This document shows, piece by piece, positions 11,885 to 22,816 of a stretch of 64,000 bases of DNA; positions within the stretch are counted from its first letter, which is position 1, and each line of letters starts with the position of its first letter. This DNA comes from Pleurostoma richardsiae. Its lineage: Eukaryota; Ascomycota; Sordariomycetes; Calosphaeriales; Pleurostomataceae. The position numbers and the translations under genes were made by a program. The stretch is from positions 1,674,001-1,738,000 of the forward strand of contig JANBVO010000001.1 of the NCBI GenBank assembly GCA_030052745.1. Reading direction: 5' to 3'. The notes beneath the pieces are model-generated. The model did no database searches, was not told the DNA's origin, and saw only the letters and a list, made by a program, of their open reading frames with translations.

Positions 11885-12191
11885 TCATCTCCCGTACGAT
11901 TGTTCGTCACTAAATGCATGGGGTGAAGACGGCTGGTGAGATATCTACGTCGGAGAGGGACACTAGTGCTGCAGCGGCATATGCAAGTCATTATACCTTC
12001 CCGCTCGTGCCGCTTTCTCGTGGGGGTGATGGTGCATCCCGCCCGGCCAGAGATACGTCTTCCGGAGAAATGGCTATTTTTGGAGAGAAGGGCGAAACAG
12101 AAACACGTCGGCTAGGCGTCTCGTCACAAAGCCCGATTGAGCTCGGCATTCCCTCTAGTATGTCTTTGGGTGCTTCGTCTTGAGACGCCAT
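11885..12191 (-). CDS. Possible small hypothetical gene (about 80 aa)
   Basis: Exon 1 (12191-11997) codes 65 residues starting MASQDEAPKDILEGMPSS. A GT-AG intron (11996-11933, GTATAA donor, CACCAG acceptor) leads in phase 0 to a 16-residue exon (11932-11885) ending SYGR. The product is Ser/Pro-rich with SRRVSVSPFSPK, which looks like basophilic and proline-directed phosphorylation sites, and lies tail-wards of the capping protein gene on the same strand. No family is recognised, and the second exon is supported only by splice signals. It could equally be non-coding. Confidence 0.25.
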
Positions 12192-12397
12192 GACATTGAA
12201 TCATCATTCGTATGTAGGTGGTAATCCACCCTGACTACGGCAGCCATAGCCTGTTCTCCAATGTTGTCGTAACCAGCAGTACACACACAGGCTGCGTTCG
12301 TCATCCAGTCATACCATGAGCCACTGCTCATATGCACACAACTCCACCTCCAACTCATCCATCCAACCCTGCTGTCCCACTCTGAGAGGGTCGGCAC

Positions 12398-13438
12398 TCA
12401 TCGGCGCATGCTGCCGATGACCTCCCTGTGCGTGTCCCTGTCCCTCTGGCCCTCACTCAGGCTGCCGATGCTCCTCAGGTCGCCGACCACGTCCTTGGCC
12501 TTGCCGAAGTACACCTCCTGCAGCAGATTGCGCATCTTGAGCTCCATGTCCTCGACAAGCCGCCCAATGTTGGCGATGTGGCCGTCGTCGCCCTCCACCG
12601 GCAGATCCTGCTCAACCTGGCGTGTCATATTGCCGCTGAGGTCCAGCTCGCCGAGCGAGGGCCCCGTAGACGATAGGCTGAGGATCACGGTCGAGGTCAG
12701 CCGGTAGTTAGTGGTGCGCCCGCGCTCGCTGGCCTCGAAGACGTGGATCGAGTCCCAGACACCTTCGCTGGCGCCGCCCTTGGGCGCAGCTATGCGTGAG
12801 ACAGTGTCAGCATCGTGATATTCCTCCTTTCACGCACTCTCTCTTCCCAGCTGGGACATTCTCAGCCAGCGATAAGCCGCCTACCCTAAATTCACTCACC
12901 CTTCTTGAGGAGCACCACGCCAGCGAAGCCGTCATCCAGATTCCAAAAGTAGACGGACGAGACGCCGCCCTCGTAGTACAGCTCGCGGTAGATGTCGAAG
13001 GCGTCATTTGCCTTGATCTCCATCTTGCGCACCCGCTCGCCGGGGATCGCGCCCTCGCCGGCGCCCTCGTTGCCGCCTGCGCCGACGCCGCCGGGCCCCG
13101 CCTCGTCCAGCGGCGGGTCAAACTGGTTAGACCAGGGTGACCGGTAGGAGTCGCCGTCACGGTTATAGTCGCACAGCAGGTAGTCCCGCCCCGTCTGCTT
13201 GCATCGTCGCACGCCCAGCGGCTGGTCAACCGACGACAAAAGGTCCTCAGTCAGATCGGGGTTCAGGCGGAGGATGTAGTCGAGGTGCTGCGAGGTGTGT
13301 TTTGGGTTAAGGCGGCGGAGGAGGTCCCTAGAGGCAGGAGCGAGACGCACACATCAGCCCAAAAGAAGAGTTCCGAGGATAATTGCCGAGATAGGATAGA
13401 GCGACTTACAACGCGGAGTCAAAGGGATCTGCAGACAT
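12398..13438 (-). CDS. CAP2: F-actin-capping protein subunit beta
   Basis: Exons 13438-13410, 13327-12900 and 12789-12398 join to 282 aa, the normal length of CapZ beta. The first exon is only 29 nt (MSADPFDSA plus a split Leu codon). Signature blocks are [11 protein letters not shown], the LSSVDQPL loop, [46 protein letters not shown] and WDSIHVFE. The C-terminal helix region contains MTRQVEQD and the beta-tentacle ends in IGSMRR. It caps actin barbed ends as a heterodimer with the alpha subunit at cortical patches. A Gly/Ala-rich insert (about residues 103-118) between SNQFDPPL and KMEIKAND is longer than in yeast or animals but common in filamentous fungi. Confidence 0.97.
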
Positions 13439-14701
13439 CTTGACGGCTTGGTGGCTCCCTCTGCTAGACGACGGGTATGTGGTGAGAAGTTGGGCCGTTG
13501 AGGTCCCCAAGCTGAGACGCACAGATACGTGGGATCTTACTATGGTACCGTCCATTGCTACCAGCCCCCACTTTTTAACCTCTCTCCTCTCCCTACGTAG
13601 GTAGGTAGTCTCCCTACGTAGATTCAATACCTTGCGACTTTAAAATTGTATTTGAGCAGGAGTCTTTCTTTAGTTTATATAGTTGCGTACCTGGTCTTCT
13701 ATCTATTCTTTAGCCCCAGTAATAGCAGTTTCTCGCAAAGTGATAAGAAAATGAGTAGTGAGCACCGTGAACTCGAGAAGAGGCGATGAGTATTGCCAAA
13801 GGTAAGGTAAATAGGTACCTAGGTGTCCACTAGATCACGAGGAAGCTCGCTAATATTGTGCATCAAGTTCTAACAGCTGTGTAAGTTTGCTGTAAATACT
13901 TCAGTCCTCACGGATAAGCCGTTCGTCGTTGCATACAACTTGAAGTCCTTTTTTCATACACCGTTTCCTGTATAATTTACCGGTCAGAGTTTCTGCAAGG
14001 AAAAAAGATGGACAACAGCCTATCAAAGTGAGACTCTGCAATTGCTCCAAATTCATAATCATCCACCACACTACAGGCAAGCGCTGGCGGACAAGCCTCA
14101 CGCTTGGCATAGCAGGCACGCATAACCGCACGAGCCTAACATTTAGGTTTACGTGTTTGGGCGTGGCTGCGGTGAGGCAAGCCACACTTTCACTGAATCT
14201 TGGAAGGCCAAGGCATCAGCAGCTTCAGCCCGTGCCGTGTTCTCGCGGCAATGGCATCAAGCCACTGGGAGTGGGACATGGGTCACGGGCTCTACCAGCC
14301 TATGTTGCGAGCGTACCCCATGGATGGGTCAATAAGGTAGCTAGCTGATTTCATAGTATTGGTCTTGCAGTATCTCTCCAGTTGTACACACAAAGATGTA
14401 TGAGCGTTTTCTATCCCGCGCTTGGTCGGGATATGCTGTATGGCTGCAGCCATGCAAGCTTAGCGCAGGGTTGCATACTGCTTGGCCTATTATCTTTCGG
14501 CGGCCTCACTGAGATGGGTGGCTGTGTTGAGCTTCAACATCTGGAAGGCGAAAGGAGCCGAAGTACAAAAGGAGGCACGCTTGCACGCGCTGGCAGCCCC
14601 TATATGCTTCCTAAGCAGAGGCGTTCTTCTTGGGAGCTCGTCTCTGTCCACTTGGAGGACCACACCTACAACTGAACCACATCGGCGTCTGGTTCTTTCT
14701 G
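13439..14701. other. Intergenic region upstream of the NLR-like gene
   Basis: About 1.26 kb. It holds a duplicated CCCTACGTAG element around 13591-13621 and an AGGTACCTAGGT palindrome at about 13812-13823. No coding sequence is supported. Confidence 0.5.
13591..13621. repeat. Duplicated CCCTACGTAG element with GTAGGTAG core
   Basis: Two copies of CCCTACGTAG flank a GTAGGTAGTC segment. It is one of the recurrent CTAC/GTAG-rich intergenic elements of this window, about 150 bp upstream of the capping protein start. Confidence 0.7.
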
Positions 14702-17700
14702 ATGGACATCAACGACATCGGGTATGCTTCGCCAACCCAGCCACTGCTCTGATGCCTCGGTCGATGCTGATTTGTTAGCCCTGATGGACTGTTCACTCGT
14801 TCATTGGAGGCTTTCAGGGGCAGCCTCTCACCCCAGGAACTTGAGAGCTTCCAGGTATTCACAAGCGCCGAGGCAATGCTTAGTGAACTGGAGTTATCTT
14901 TGGGCGCGGCCCAAAGGGGCAAACTGTCAATCTGTATGAAGAAAGTGTCTGGATTTTCAGAACTCCTCACAGCATATTTTGAAGTTGTGAATACATTCAT
15001 GCAACCTCAAGTCGAGTACACTGGATGGTTCTGGGGCGTGATCCTTCTGGTCTGCAAAGTATTGTCCTCCTGTGTCTAACGTCTTCATCTGCCTCCATTG
15101 ACACTGTGTCCTAGCTCGGAAGCAATTACAACGGGTTCTTCGAGAAGACCGCCGGCATGCTAGGCTCTATTTCGACGTCACTCCCTCAATATCGAGATTA
15201 TGTCAGTGTCTGTCGTGAGAGAAAGGAGATGGATCATAGCCGATTGCTTAATTCCCTTGCATTCGTGTACGCGGACATTATCGACTTCTGCAAGCACATA
15301 TATTGCATGCTTACGCGCAGGCGCCCAGGTACCGGAGCTGCCAATACATCCCCTCGGCAAATATCCTATGCTAAAGTACATGCCAGACACAAAATGGATG
15401 CATAGAGCAAGCTTTGTGGGCGATATTCTGTGGAGGCCCTTTGAAGTCCGCTTCGGGGATCTCGTCGAGAGAATGAAAAGGCATGATGCCATATTTAGAC
15501 GAGAAATGATGGTCCAAGATAGCAAGATGCTCAATAACCTGGGGCAAGGCTATGAGTCCCTAAATTCCATGTATAAGCGATTACAGGAATCCATCAGCAA
15601 TGGATTCAAGAGGCTGGATCAATTCAATGAAAGCAGGGAAATGCATCAGATCTCAGCAGCAACAGGTATGTCAAGAAGGTGCAAGGTCTGATTACGTTCC
15701 ATTTGACTGATCGGTTAAAAAGAACAGCAGATTGACCGCATCAGAATATGGATGTCTGGAGTCGAATACCGAAGTATCTATGAACATTCGAAGAAGTTCA
15801 AGTCCGAAGGCACTGGGGAATGGGTCTTGTCAGAACGAGAATTCCAGACTTGGAGTGACAGGGACTTCGGCGAGGAAGATGCCGCCGAGAAAACTTCAAG
15901 TCTGAAGTCAAGGATTCTAATGCTGCAGGGTAAAGGGTCCAAGTTATGGTTACGGCATTGTTACTAATTCATATACAGGAAAGCCTGGGTTTGGCAAGAC
16001 ATATCTTTCAGTCAGCATAATCGACTACCTCTGCGGCCAAACCTTAGGAGGTGATACTTGTTCTAAGCGTCGACCTCGGCCAATAACTGCATTCTTCCAT
16101 TTCAACAAGAATTCAACCATGTTAGAAGACAGGACTGCATTGGCAGCTCTCCGGGCTCTCGTAACGCAAATAACACACTTGCTACGAGACGATCCATGCT
16201 TCCTAGACCCCCTCGCAGTCCTGATGGGTGCAAAAGGCAGCGGTCAAGTAGATGCCTCTTGCGAGGATGCCACGACCGCGCTGACTATTCTAGCCGAAAC
16301 ATGCCCACTCTGCCTCATTGTCGATGGCATTGACGAATGTCATGATAACGATTATCTCCTGAGGATCCTGTTCGACATTTGTCGTCGTAGTGACTGCCGA
16401 TTGTTACTACTCAGCAGGCCAGACATTACTCTCCCTCGGCAATATTCGAGGGGTAATGTTTCTGTGCTCTCCCTCCACCGGGACCACAATTCTGCTGATA
16501 TCAGGGCTTACATCGACCAGGCGTTCCTGGAGATGGTGGAGGACCACTACTTTGGCGCCGTCGTTCTTCCAGCCGACACGGTAGCCAGGGCGACGGGGCA
16601 ATCGAATGGAATGTTCCTTTGGGCGAGCCTCTTCACGTCTTATCTCAAGAATCCTGCTCTAACGCCAAAGGATCGACATCGATTCGTAGCGGACTCGATG
16701 CTCTTCCAAGGACTAGACGGACTGGCGGAGGCCATCTTGGATCGCCTGAATCAACGAAGCGAGAAAGAAAAGGTTCTTGTTCTCAAGATCTTCCAATGGA
16801 TGGTGGCTGCCTTGTATCCCATTTCGTCTGCAACCCTGCATGCCGCCCTCGCCATCACTCCTGGGGAGGAGACGACCGACCTCGATTACATTGTAGACTT
16901 TCCAGGATGCCTTCCTCATTTGACCGGGGCACTCATCGAGACGGACGCTTTCGGTCGCCCAGCGTTCATTCACGTTTCCATCAGAGAGTATCTCATCTCG
17001 GCCAGGGCCACTAGACACCCTCACTTCTCCCTCGGTAATGCAACGTCAGTACACCAGCAACTTGCAATTCACTGTCTCTCGTACCTGACGCATGATATCC
17101 CCCAACGGCCGATGCAACCGCTGATTGTGAAAACGGTACCTCCCAGCCGCAATCATTCCGCTAATTACCCTGCGGTAGTCTCAGCAGGGTTGCAGGAGAC
17201 TACCACGACAGGTCTAGGGGGAAGTACGACCAATTACACGTACGGTAGTGCTCGAGCAGACCAGGACAATCAATTGCTCAATCGGCTGTGGAACATGGAG
17301 GTATTTGAGTCTCCACAACCCGAGACAGAGGCGTACGGTACGGTTCGAGATCATGGGTCCTCGTTGAAAGAGGGTCGAGTGAAAGAACCTGAAGAGAGTC
17401 CCTCTCAACAATCTCAACGTCAGGCACTTCATAAACGAGACTCCAACCACAACCCTATACAGCATCACCGGTATCGTGCGCACAAGAACCCTCCGTTGCG
17501 AGCTCGTCAGAGCATAGCGCCCAAATCTCCAGGTAGTGATGTTCCGCCTACCTGCAACCGGACACCTCTGTCAATCGACACATTACTTCATTTCAGTTCC
17601 GGGCATGCGGATCAATCCTCTCAAGGGATGGTAGAAACAGCGCGGCAGGAGGAGCTCCTGTCTCCCTATGAAGGTGGCGAAAGTGCTGCTTTACCCTTCC

Positions 17701-18302
17701 TTCGATACGCGACCTTGTGCTGGGTTCAGCACCTAGCCATCAGCTTCCGGCCCATAGAGCGCAAGATTGAACTCAGGTCTCAGGTACATGAGCAGCTGAG
17801 ATTCATGCTTGAGAGCGAGCGACAACGGCTCTCTGGGGTGCCTTGCTGGGTCTCCCACCTGTCTCGATTTCTCCTTTGCCGGCCAGCCACGACAAACTGG
17901 GTACAGTCAAGCTATCGGTTTTCCCTTGGCCCATCTCTTCGACGGTTAGTCGAGCCGATCAAATTCTTGGTCGAGTCCGTGCCTTATGCCAAAGTCGAAG
18001 AACGGGAGCTGCACTGGGTCGTACACGGTGTGAATCAGCTGGCGGAGGCCTTAGATGAGCTCGCCGCGAAGTATGCCCAGGAGCTTTATGCCAATCCGAC
18101 GCTCATCTGGCAGAGATATATACTGTCGGCGACTGACCCTCATTTTTGGCCAGTGTGGGGGATGGCTTCCCGTCAGCATGAAGGTTGTCCTACTCCTAGT
18201 TTTGAAACAAGCGAGCCATCTGTGCTGCCGTCAACGTTTCGCGCAGGTTCCTCGCCGCTTGAAGCATTGGATGGAACACACTTTGCTAAGACTTTTTGGT
18301 AA
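14702..18302 (+). CDS. NACHT NLR-like (STAND) protein with a fungal N-terminal helical domain
   Basis: Six exons, 14702-14721, 14779-15058, 15115-15328, 15387-15665, 15723-15929 and 15979-18302, keep phase throughout and give 1107 aa. Residues 1-240 match a domain common at the N-terminus of fungal STAND NTPases (DUF7708-like as I recall it): SPQELESFQVF, then FSELLTAYFEVV, LPQYRDYVSVC, and after an intron SFVGDILWRPFEVRF. The NACHT NTPase follows with Walker A GKPGFGKT at residues 334-341, split by an intron after the first base of its first Gly codon. Walker B LIVDGIDEC lies around 446-454, and LLLLSRPD is the sensor-like strand. After about residue 728 comes a 160-residue low-complexity Ser/Gln/Pro linker. 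The C-terminal domain has WVQHLAISF, CWVSHLSRFLLCRP and DPHFWPVWG. No WD40, ankyrin or TPR repeats are seen. By family, a candidate for non-self recognition or regulated cell death. Function is inferred. Confidence 0.88.
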
Positions 18303-18479
18303 GGGATCATGCTTCATAGAGTACTTGCAGTTTTCCTGAAACAAATAACTGCGTAGATGCTTCTTCTCAAGATGGTTTCCAGAAGTGATTAGTTGCAAGG
18401 CATTATGGCGGGGAACGGAAGCACGCCCTGCTGGCATTAAGGTACGAGGCATTTCTGAGGGTACAGACTGGGTTCATAG

Positions 18480-19328
18480 AAGCTCCTAGTAACGGGAAGA
18501 AAACGTGTTTCCGACCAACCTCCATGATCTGCCCCTCGCTGAGAATAAAAATCACTCCTCCAGATAATAGTACTGCTTTCCGGACGACCTGATTTTTGCG
18601 GCACAGGAGTGGAAACACAAACAGCAGCGGTAGAGACTAGAAAACCCTTCCCTTATGGCTTCATGCCCCATGAGGCGATATAGTGGTGATTTGCCCGCTC
18701 ACCACTTCGTCGTGCTGATCGATGGCTTTTACCTCGTCGACTAGCACTTCCATACTGGCGTATAGATGCCATGATAACATAGCCAATAATATGGGACCAT
18801 CGCCCAAGCTCTGATGACGCTGCTATAGGGTCCGTAACTGATTTCATAGGGACACTGACATTGTTGATGATAAGCACCAGCTGTCTCTTTGGCGTCGCCG
18901 GTCAGTCTCTGCCGTTTGGAGATATAACCGAGCGCTACTGTCCCAAGAAGCTAATTGTTGCCGGCTCAACCTAAGGTATCTGCTGCCATCTACACCGGCT
19001 TGTCCTGCGAAGATGCCAGCATGGGATTGCTGAATTTCGGCCTTTAACTGAGATGATATTCGGACCTGTTTCCCATAAGCTCGAGTAAGGCTGGGAATTG
19101 GCGGCACAATGCCCTCGAATAAGGCCCGGAGCTCCCTAATGTGACGTGCGGCTGGCCTTCCTCAGCCTCGTCGCGTTTGTAGCTGGACAAAGCATCTCGA
19201 ACTCCGTGAAATCTCTTTGGCGCTTCCACCTTCATTAAGGAGAAGTCCAAGTCGAAGTTGGCAGCCGTGACCGTTAATACATTGGGAACAGACAGAATGG
19301 TGATATTGAGCTTGGAAATCGAGCCCAT
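18480..19328 (-). pseudogene. Decayed relic of a Pezizomycotina-specific protein family
   Basis: The minus strand from an ATG at 19328 reads MGSISKLNITILSVPN, then FDLDFSLMKVEAPKRF, ALSSYKRDEAEEGQPHVT, IPSLTRAYGKQVRISSQLK, HAGIFAGQAGVDG, SRQQLASWDSSARLYLQTA, QLVLIINNVSVP, and MLSWHLYASMEVLVDEVKA. I recall this ordered block pattern from a fungal family of roughly 400 residues. The blocks fall in at least three reading frames. The stretch between GVDGS and LSRQQLASW lacks the block of several dozen residues that intact members have there, and in-frame stops follow. The gene is therefore almost certainly dead. The distal part (18480-18650) is recognised only weakly. It faces the NLR-like gene tail to tail. 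Molecular function of the family is unknown to me. Confidence 0.65.
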
Positions 19329-19702
19329 TTGAACTGTGACCGTGAACGAGAGCACGGTCCGGGGGTGAGTTCAGTCGAAGATACAGACGGGATTAGGTCT
19401 CTGCCTTGATCTCAGATATTGAGGTAAGGTTCCGACATACCTATGTATGCTCACCGAGGGCGCCAGCCTGCATTCACCAGAGACAACGCGACGTTCCAGA
19501 TATGACAGTGCCTCTGTTTCCTACTCCTACTAAGGCTGTTCCCCAATTATACTTGATGGTGGCAGGGTCTAAGATGTCCTGTCATGCATGGACAATCACT
19601 TGAGGCTGCGACCAGCTGCCCATTTGTGAAGTATGAAAAGTCCATTTCAAGACGGCCCAATTACCGACGAGGAAGAGTGTTGTCGTTACTACGCAGTAGG
19701 GA

Positions 19703-19720
19703 CTACCTTATGTAAGGTAG
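19703..19720. repeat. Short inverted repeat CTACCTTA-TG-TAAGGTAG
   Basis: Perfect 8-bp arms separated by 2 bp. It is the cleanest example of a TACCTWAGGTA-type palindrome that recurs in intergenic DNA across the window. Confidence 0.9.
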
Positions 19721-20233
19721 CGGCCTTTCCGTAGCCCAAGGGAGCTCATTAACTAACTGCGATACGTAATGGCTTCGGTCTCAGCGAAGCTGAAGACGCC
19801 AAGGCAACCCTGTCTTGGCTAACATCCCACCTTCAAGTCTGGGATAGTCATGGAGACTGGCGGCTGGAGGGTGCTCCGGCGAGCTTCGTTCGTTGGACGC
19901 ATGCAGATTTATCCCGCACCCGCACTTCTTTGTCTGTCCAGTGAGCGAGAAAGCATGGCCTGATATCGCTTCGGTGGCTTGGTGCAACACCGACTTCGCA
20001 GCTTGACGCCTAGGAGCCCAGGACCACTAGGGTGCGGGTAGCTATCTTGGTTGGTAACTGACTGACATCACAAGCCATACGTGCCTCCGTAAGTACCTTA
20101 GCCAGAGCGGTATATAGATAGGTGCAGGTAGCCAGCAGCTCTCTTCCCTCCCCAGATTCTTCCTCCGCATATCGAAAACGGACCTTTCTTCCGCATTCTC
20201 CATAACTACTCGTAAAACACCGAGTTCAAGCAC

Positions 20234-20304
20234 GTAAGTCTCCTTTTCTGCTACCTTGCGCCGGCTGCCTAGCTCGGACCGAGGCTAATCTTGCGGTGCT
20301 GCAG
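20234..20304 (+). other. Probable 5' UTR intron of the DUF3602 gene
   Basis: GTAAGT donor at 20234, GCTAATC branch-like sequence, and GCTGCAG acceptor ending at 20304, 32 bases upstream of the ATG. Confidence 0.6.
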
Positions 20305-20336
20305 CCGTTCTTAATCTTACGACACATTTCATCGAC

Positions 20337-21006
20337 ATGACCACTCCCGAGGTTTCTCACGGCCGCGGCGGCGCCGGCAACATCAACCCGGACAGCACCC
20401 AGTACACCGACGGCGAGGTCGTGCGCGTTGGCACCGAGGGCAGCCACGGCGACGGCGCATTCAGCACCGGACGAGGAGGTATGTGAGATGCGCTCTTCTG
20501 CGACGTCAAGAACACCCACTTCCACTCTGCTTTCTCACCCTCTCCCCTCTCCGTCTCCTCGTCCGAAGGACAACACATGTCACGGCGGGGCGAACCGTCA
20601 ATACGATCGATCCCCCTTCCATTCCCACGATCCCTTATCTCTAGAGCCGTTCGGAGCCGGCCAAAGCTGCTAGCGCCCGCCGAGCCAAGAAGCCAACCCC
20701 CAACCCGCCAAACCAGAACGGGATGCCGCCTCTAGCGAAACCTTGACGGCTGACAACACCCCCAACACAGGCGCTGCGAACATCGGCGACGCGGGCAGGC
20801 CCACGACCCCGCGCAAGGACCAGGAGGCCGTGCCCGAGGCGGCCGTGCGCCCCAGCCAGGAGAACACCGACTACCATACCGGCCGCGGCGGCGCCGGCAA
20901 CGAGCACTTCGCCGCCGGCCACGAGAAGAAGGCGGGGACGAGCCATGGCCCCATCAGCGTGGCCGACAAGCTCAAGTCCAAGATCCTCGGCGTGTTCAAG
21001 AAGTAA
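20337..21006 (+). CDS. DUF3602 (Par32-like) repeat protein
   Basis: Exons 20337-20478 and 20771-21006 (phase 1; the split codon restores GRGGAANIG) give 125 aa. The protein is a small, disordered, Gly-rich polypeptide built on repeated GRGGAGN units: HGRGGAGNIN near the start, TGRGGAANIG at the splice junction and HTGRGGAGNEHF near the end. It closes with a basic amphipathic tail, ADKLKSKILGVFKK. This architecture is the DUF3602 family, which includes yeast Par32, a TORC1-linked regulator of ammonium transporters. In filamentous fungi these genes are often stress- or growth-responsive. The exact role here is inferred from the family only. The 292-nt intron is unusually long for this window. 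Confidence 0.9.
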
Positions 21007-21666
21007 TTGCCACGAAGGGAGGGCAAGAAAACTGGGGGGTCATGGATGGTGCCGCGAGACAAAAAAGTGAAGGCATTGGTTGGAGGACCGGAGTTCTTAT
21101 ACCCAGCTCTCGGGAGGATCGGTGTGCGCCCGGGCTAACTTCTTTTCTTCTCTCTTGCGATGTGCTAAACGGAAAGGGTTGGCAAAGGCCGAGTTCGTGG
21201 AACCTTCTTGAGACGGACTGCCGACGGCTCCTAGAGACGGCGGCTTGGCCGTTGTGGTTCTACGCTCTTGTCTCCTGGCTCTTTCCCGAGCTCCTAATAT
21301 CCTGCCGGAGCAATTCGGCATAGTTTGGCTTTCTCTTCTCCTTTCAGATATTCCCAATGATATCCTACGGTTTCGCCATACACCTGTCTTTTGCTGATAA
21401 CTACTTCGTCTGTGATGGTTGGGAGGCAAGTGGCATGCATTGTCCGTATCGGAGACTTCAAAGTGGCTATGTACAACCAACCCAACGAGAGCGGAAGCAT
21501 TGCGTCTCTTCGGTGGATCCAGATGAGAGCAGGCAATCTATATACAACACGTACAGCCATCCCCTCAGAGTCTCATGAAGCACTGATCCCAGCCCACAGA
21601 GCTCCTTTCCAACTCCGCGGCAGCGAGACACGGAACAGACAGGATGGAACCAACCAATTGACCCTC
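21007..21666. other. Convergent 3' flank region
   Basis: 660 bp between the stops of the DUF3602 gene and the xylanase gene. No feature recognised. Confidence 0.5.
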
Positions 21667-22816
21667 TCATTGCTGCAGCACCTGGACGATGGAGTTGTAA
21701 GCCGCCTTGGGCTGGAAGTTAGAGTCGAACAGCAGCGGGTTGGTGCTGGCGCGCCACGAGTCCGGGTCGCGCACGCCCCAGACCGTCACGCCCACGCACG
21801 TGTCGACGTCCAGGCACGACTTTACTACGGTGGCGTAGTCCTGCGCCGGCGCGTTCTGGATGTCCAGCTCCGTGATGGCCACCTCCTTGACGCCCGTGGC
21901 CGCCAGTGCCTTGAGCGCCGCGCCGAAGCCGCTGGCCTGTCCGCCGCTGAGGTGGCCCTGGGAGCCTGGTGACGGGCAAACTTGTTAGCTTTTGTTCTTT
22001 GCTGTCCCGTACGGCGGCCAGAGTATCGCGGTGGAGGGGAGAGAGACAAACCGATTGCGTCGATGGGGATGCCAGCTGCTATCCACTTCTTGACGTGGGC
22101 CACCATGCCGGTGGTGACCTTGGCATAGCTCGCCGAGTCGAGGTTGTAGTCGTTCAGGTACAGGATCGCGTCCGGGTCGGCCTGCCGCGCGGCCTTGTAA
22201 GCGATGGAGACGAAGTCCTCGCCTAGCACCTGCGAGAAGACCGACTGGCGTAACGAGCCGTCCTCGTTGAAGATCTCGTTGCAGACATCCTGTGCCGCCT
22301 CTAGGTCAGTCCTACTTGCTCTACATTCTCTCATCTGGTGGGAAATAGGGGTCAATCTCAGGAAAAACACACCCAGGCGCGGATCTTGCCCTTATAGCGG
22401 GTCATGAGCGTCGTGACGTGCCGCTGCAGCACACTGGTGAGCTGCGCCTTGTCGCGGATGTTGCTGACCCAGCCGGGCAGCTGCGAGTGCCAGCATAGGG
22501 TGTGGCCGCGGATGGTCTTGTTGTTCTGCACGGCCCAGTTGACGAGGTAGTCGGCGCCCGCGAAGTTGAAGTTGTTGTTGGAGGACTCGGTGGCGTCCCA
22601 CTTCATGGAGTTCTCCGGGGTGACCTGCCCGAAGTCCGCCTTGATCACGTCGGCCGTCTTGCCCGACGAGAGCCGCGACTGGTCGGCGCAGGTGCCGAAG
22701 TAGAGCTTGCCCTTGGCCTTGATCAGGGCGTCGATGCTCGTCGGGGCCTGCCGCTCCTCGAGGGGTGCGGCGAGGGCCGCGATGGGGGCGAGGAGAAAGA
22801 CTAGTGAAGATTTCAT
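21667..22816 (-). CDS. Secreted endo-1,4-beta-xylanase, glycoside hydrolase family 10
   Basis: Exons 22816-22373, 22289-22052 and 21965-21667 give 326 aa. A signal peptide ([17 protein letters not shown]) precedes a short LEERQ propeptide-like stretch, then the single GH10 TIM barrel; no carbohydrate-binding module. Family landmarks are [34 protein letters not shown], the acid/base Glu153 in DVCNEIF at the start of exon 2, LYLNDYNLD, and the nucleophile Glu260 in [20 protein letters not shown] closes the active site. Cys151 sits where many GH10 enzymes have Val (DVVNE), though Cys is seen in other fungal members. Retaining hydrolysis of xylan backbone linkages in plant cell walls, extracellular. 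A GGCTAA site lies 147 bp upstream. Confidence 0.97.

Larger units (their letters stand above)
19329..20336. other. Intergenic region between the relic and the DUF3602 gene
   Basis: About 1 kb with no gene. It contains a strong inverted repeat at 19703-19720, a TACCTTA element near 20094-20100, and the leader and 5' UTR intron of the downstream gene. Confidence 0.5.
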
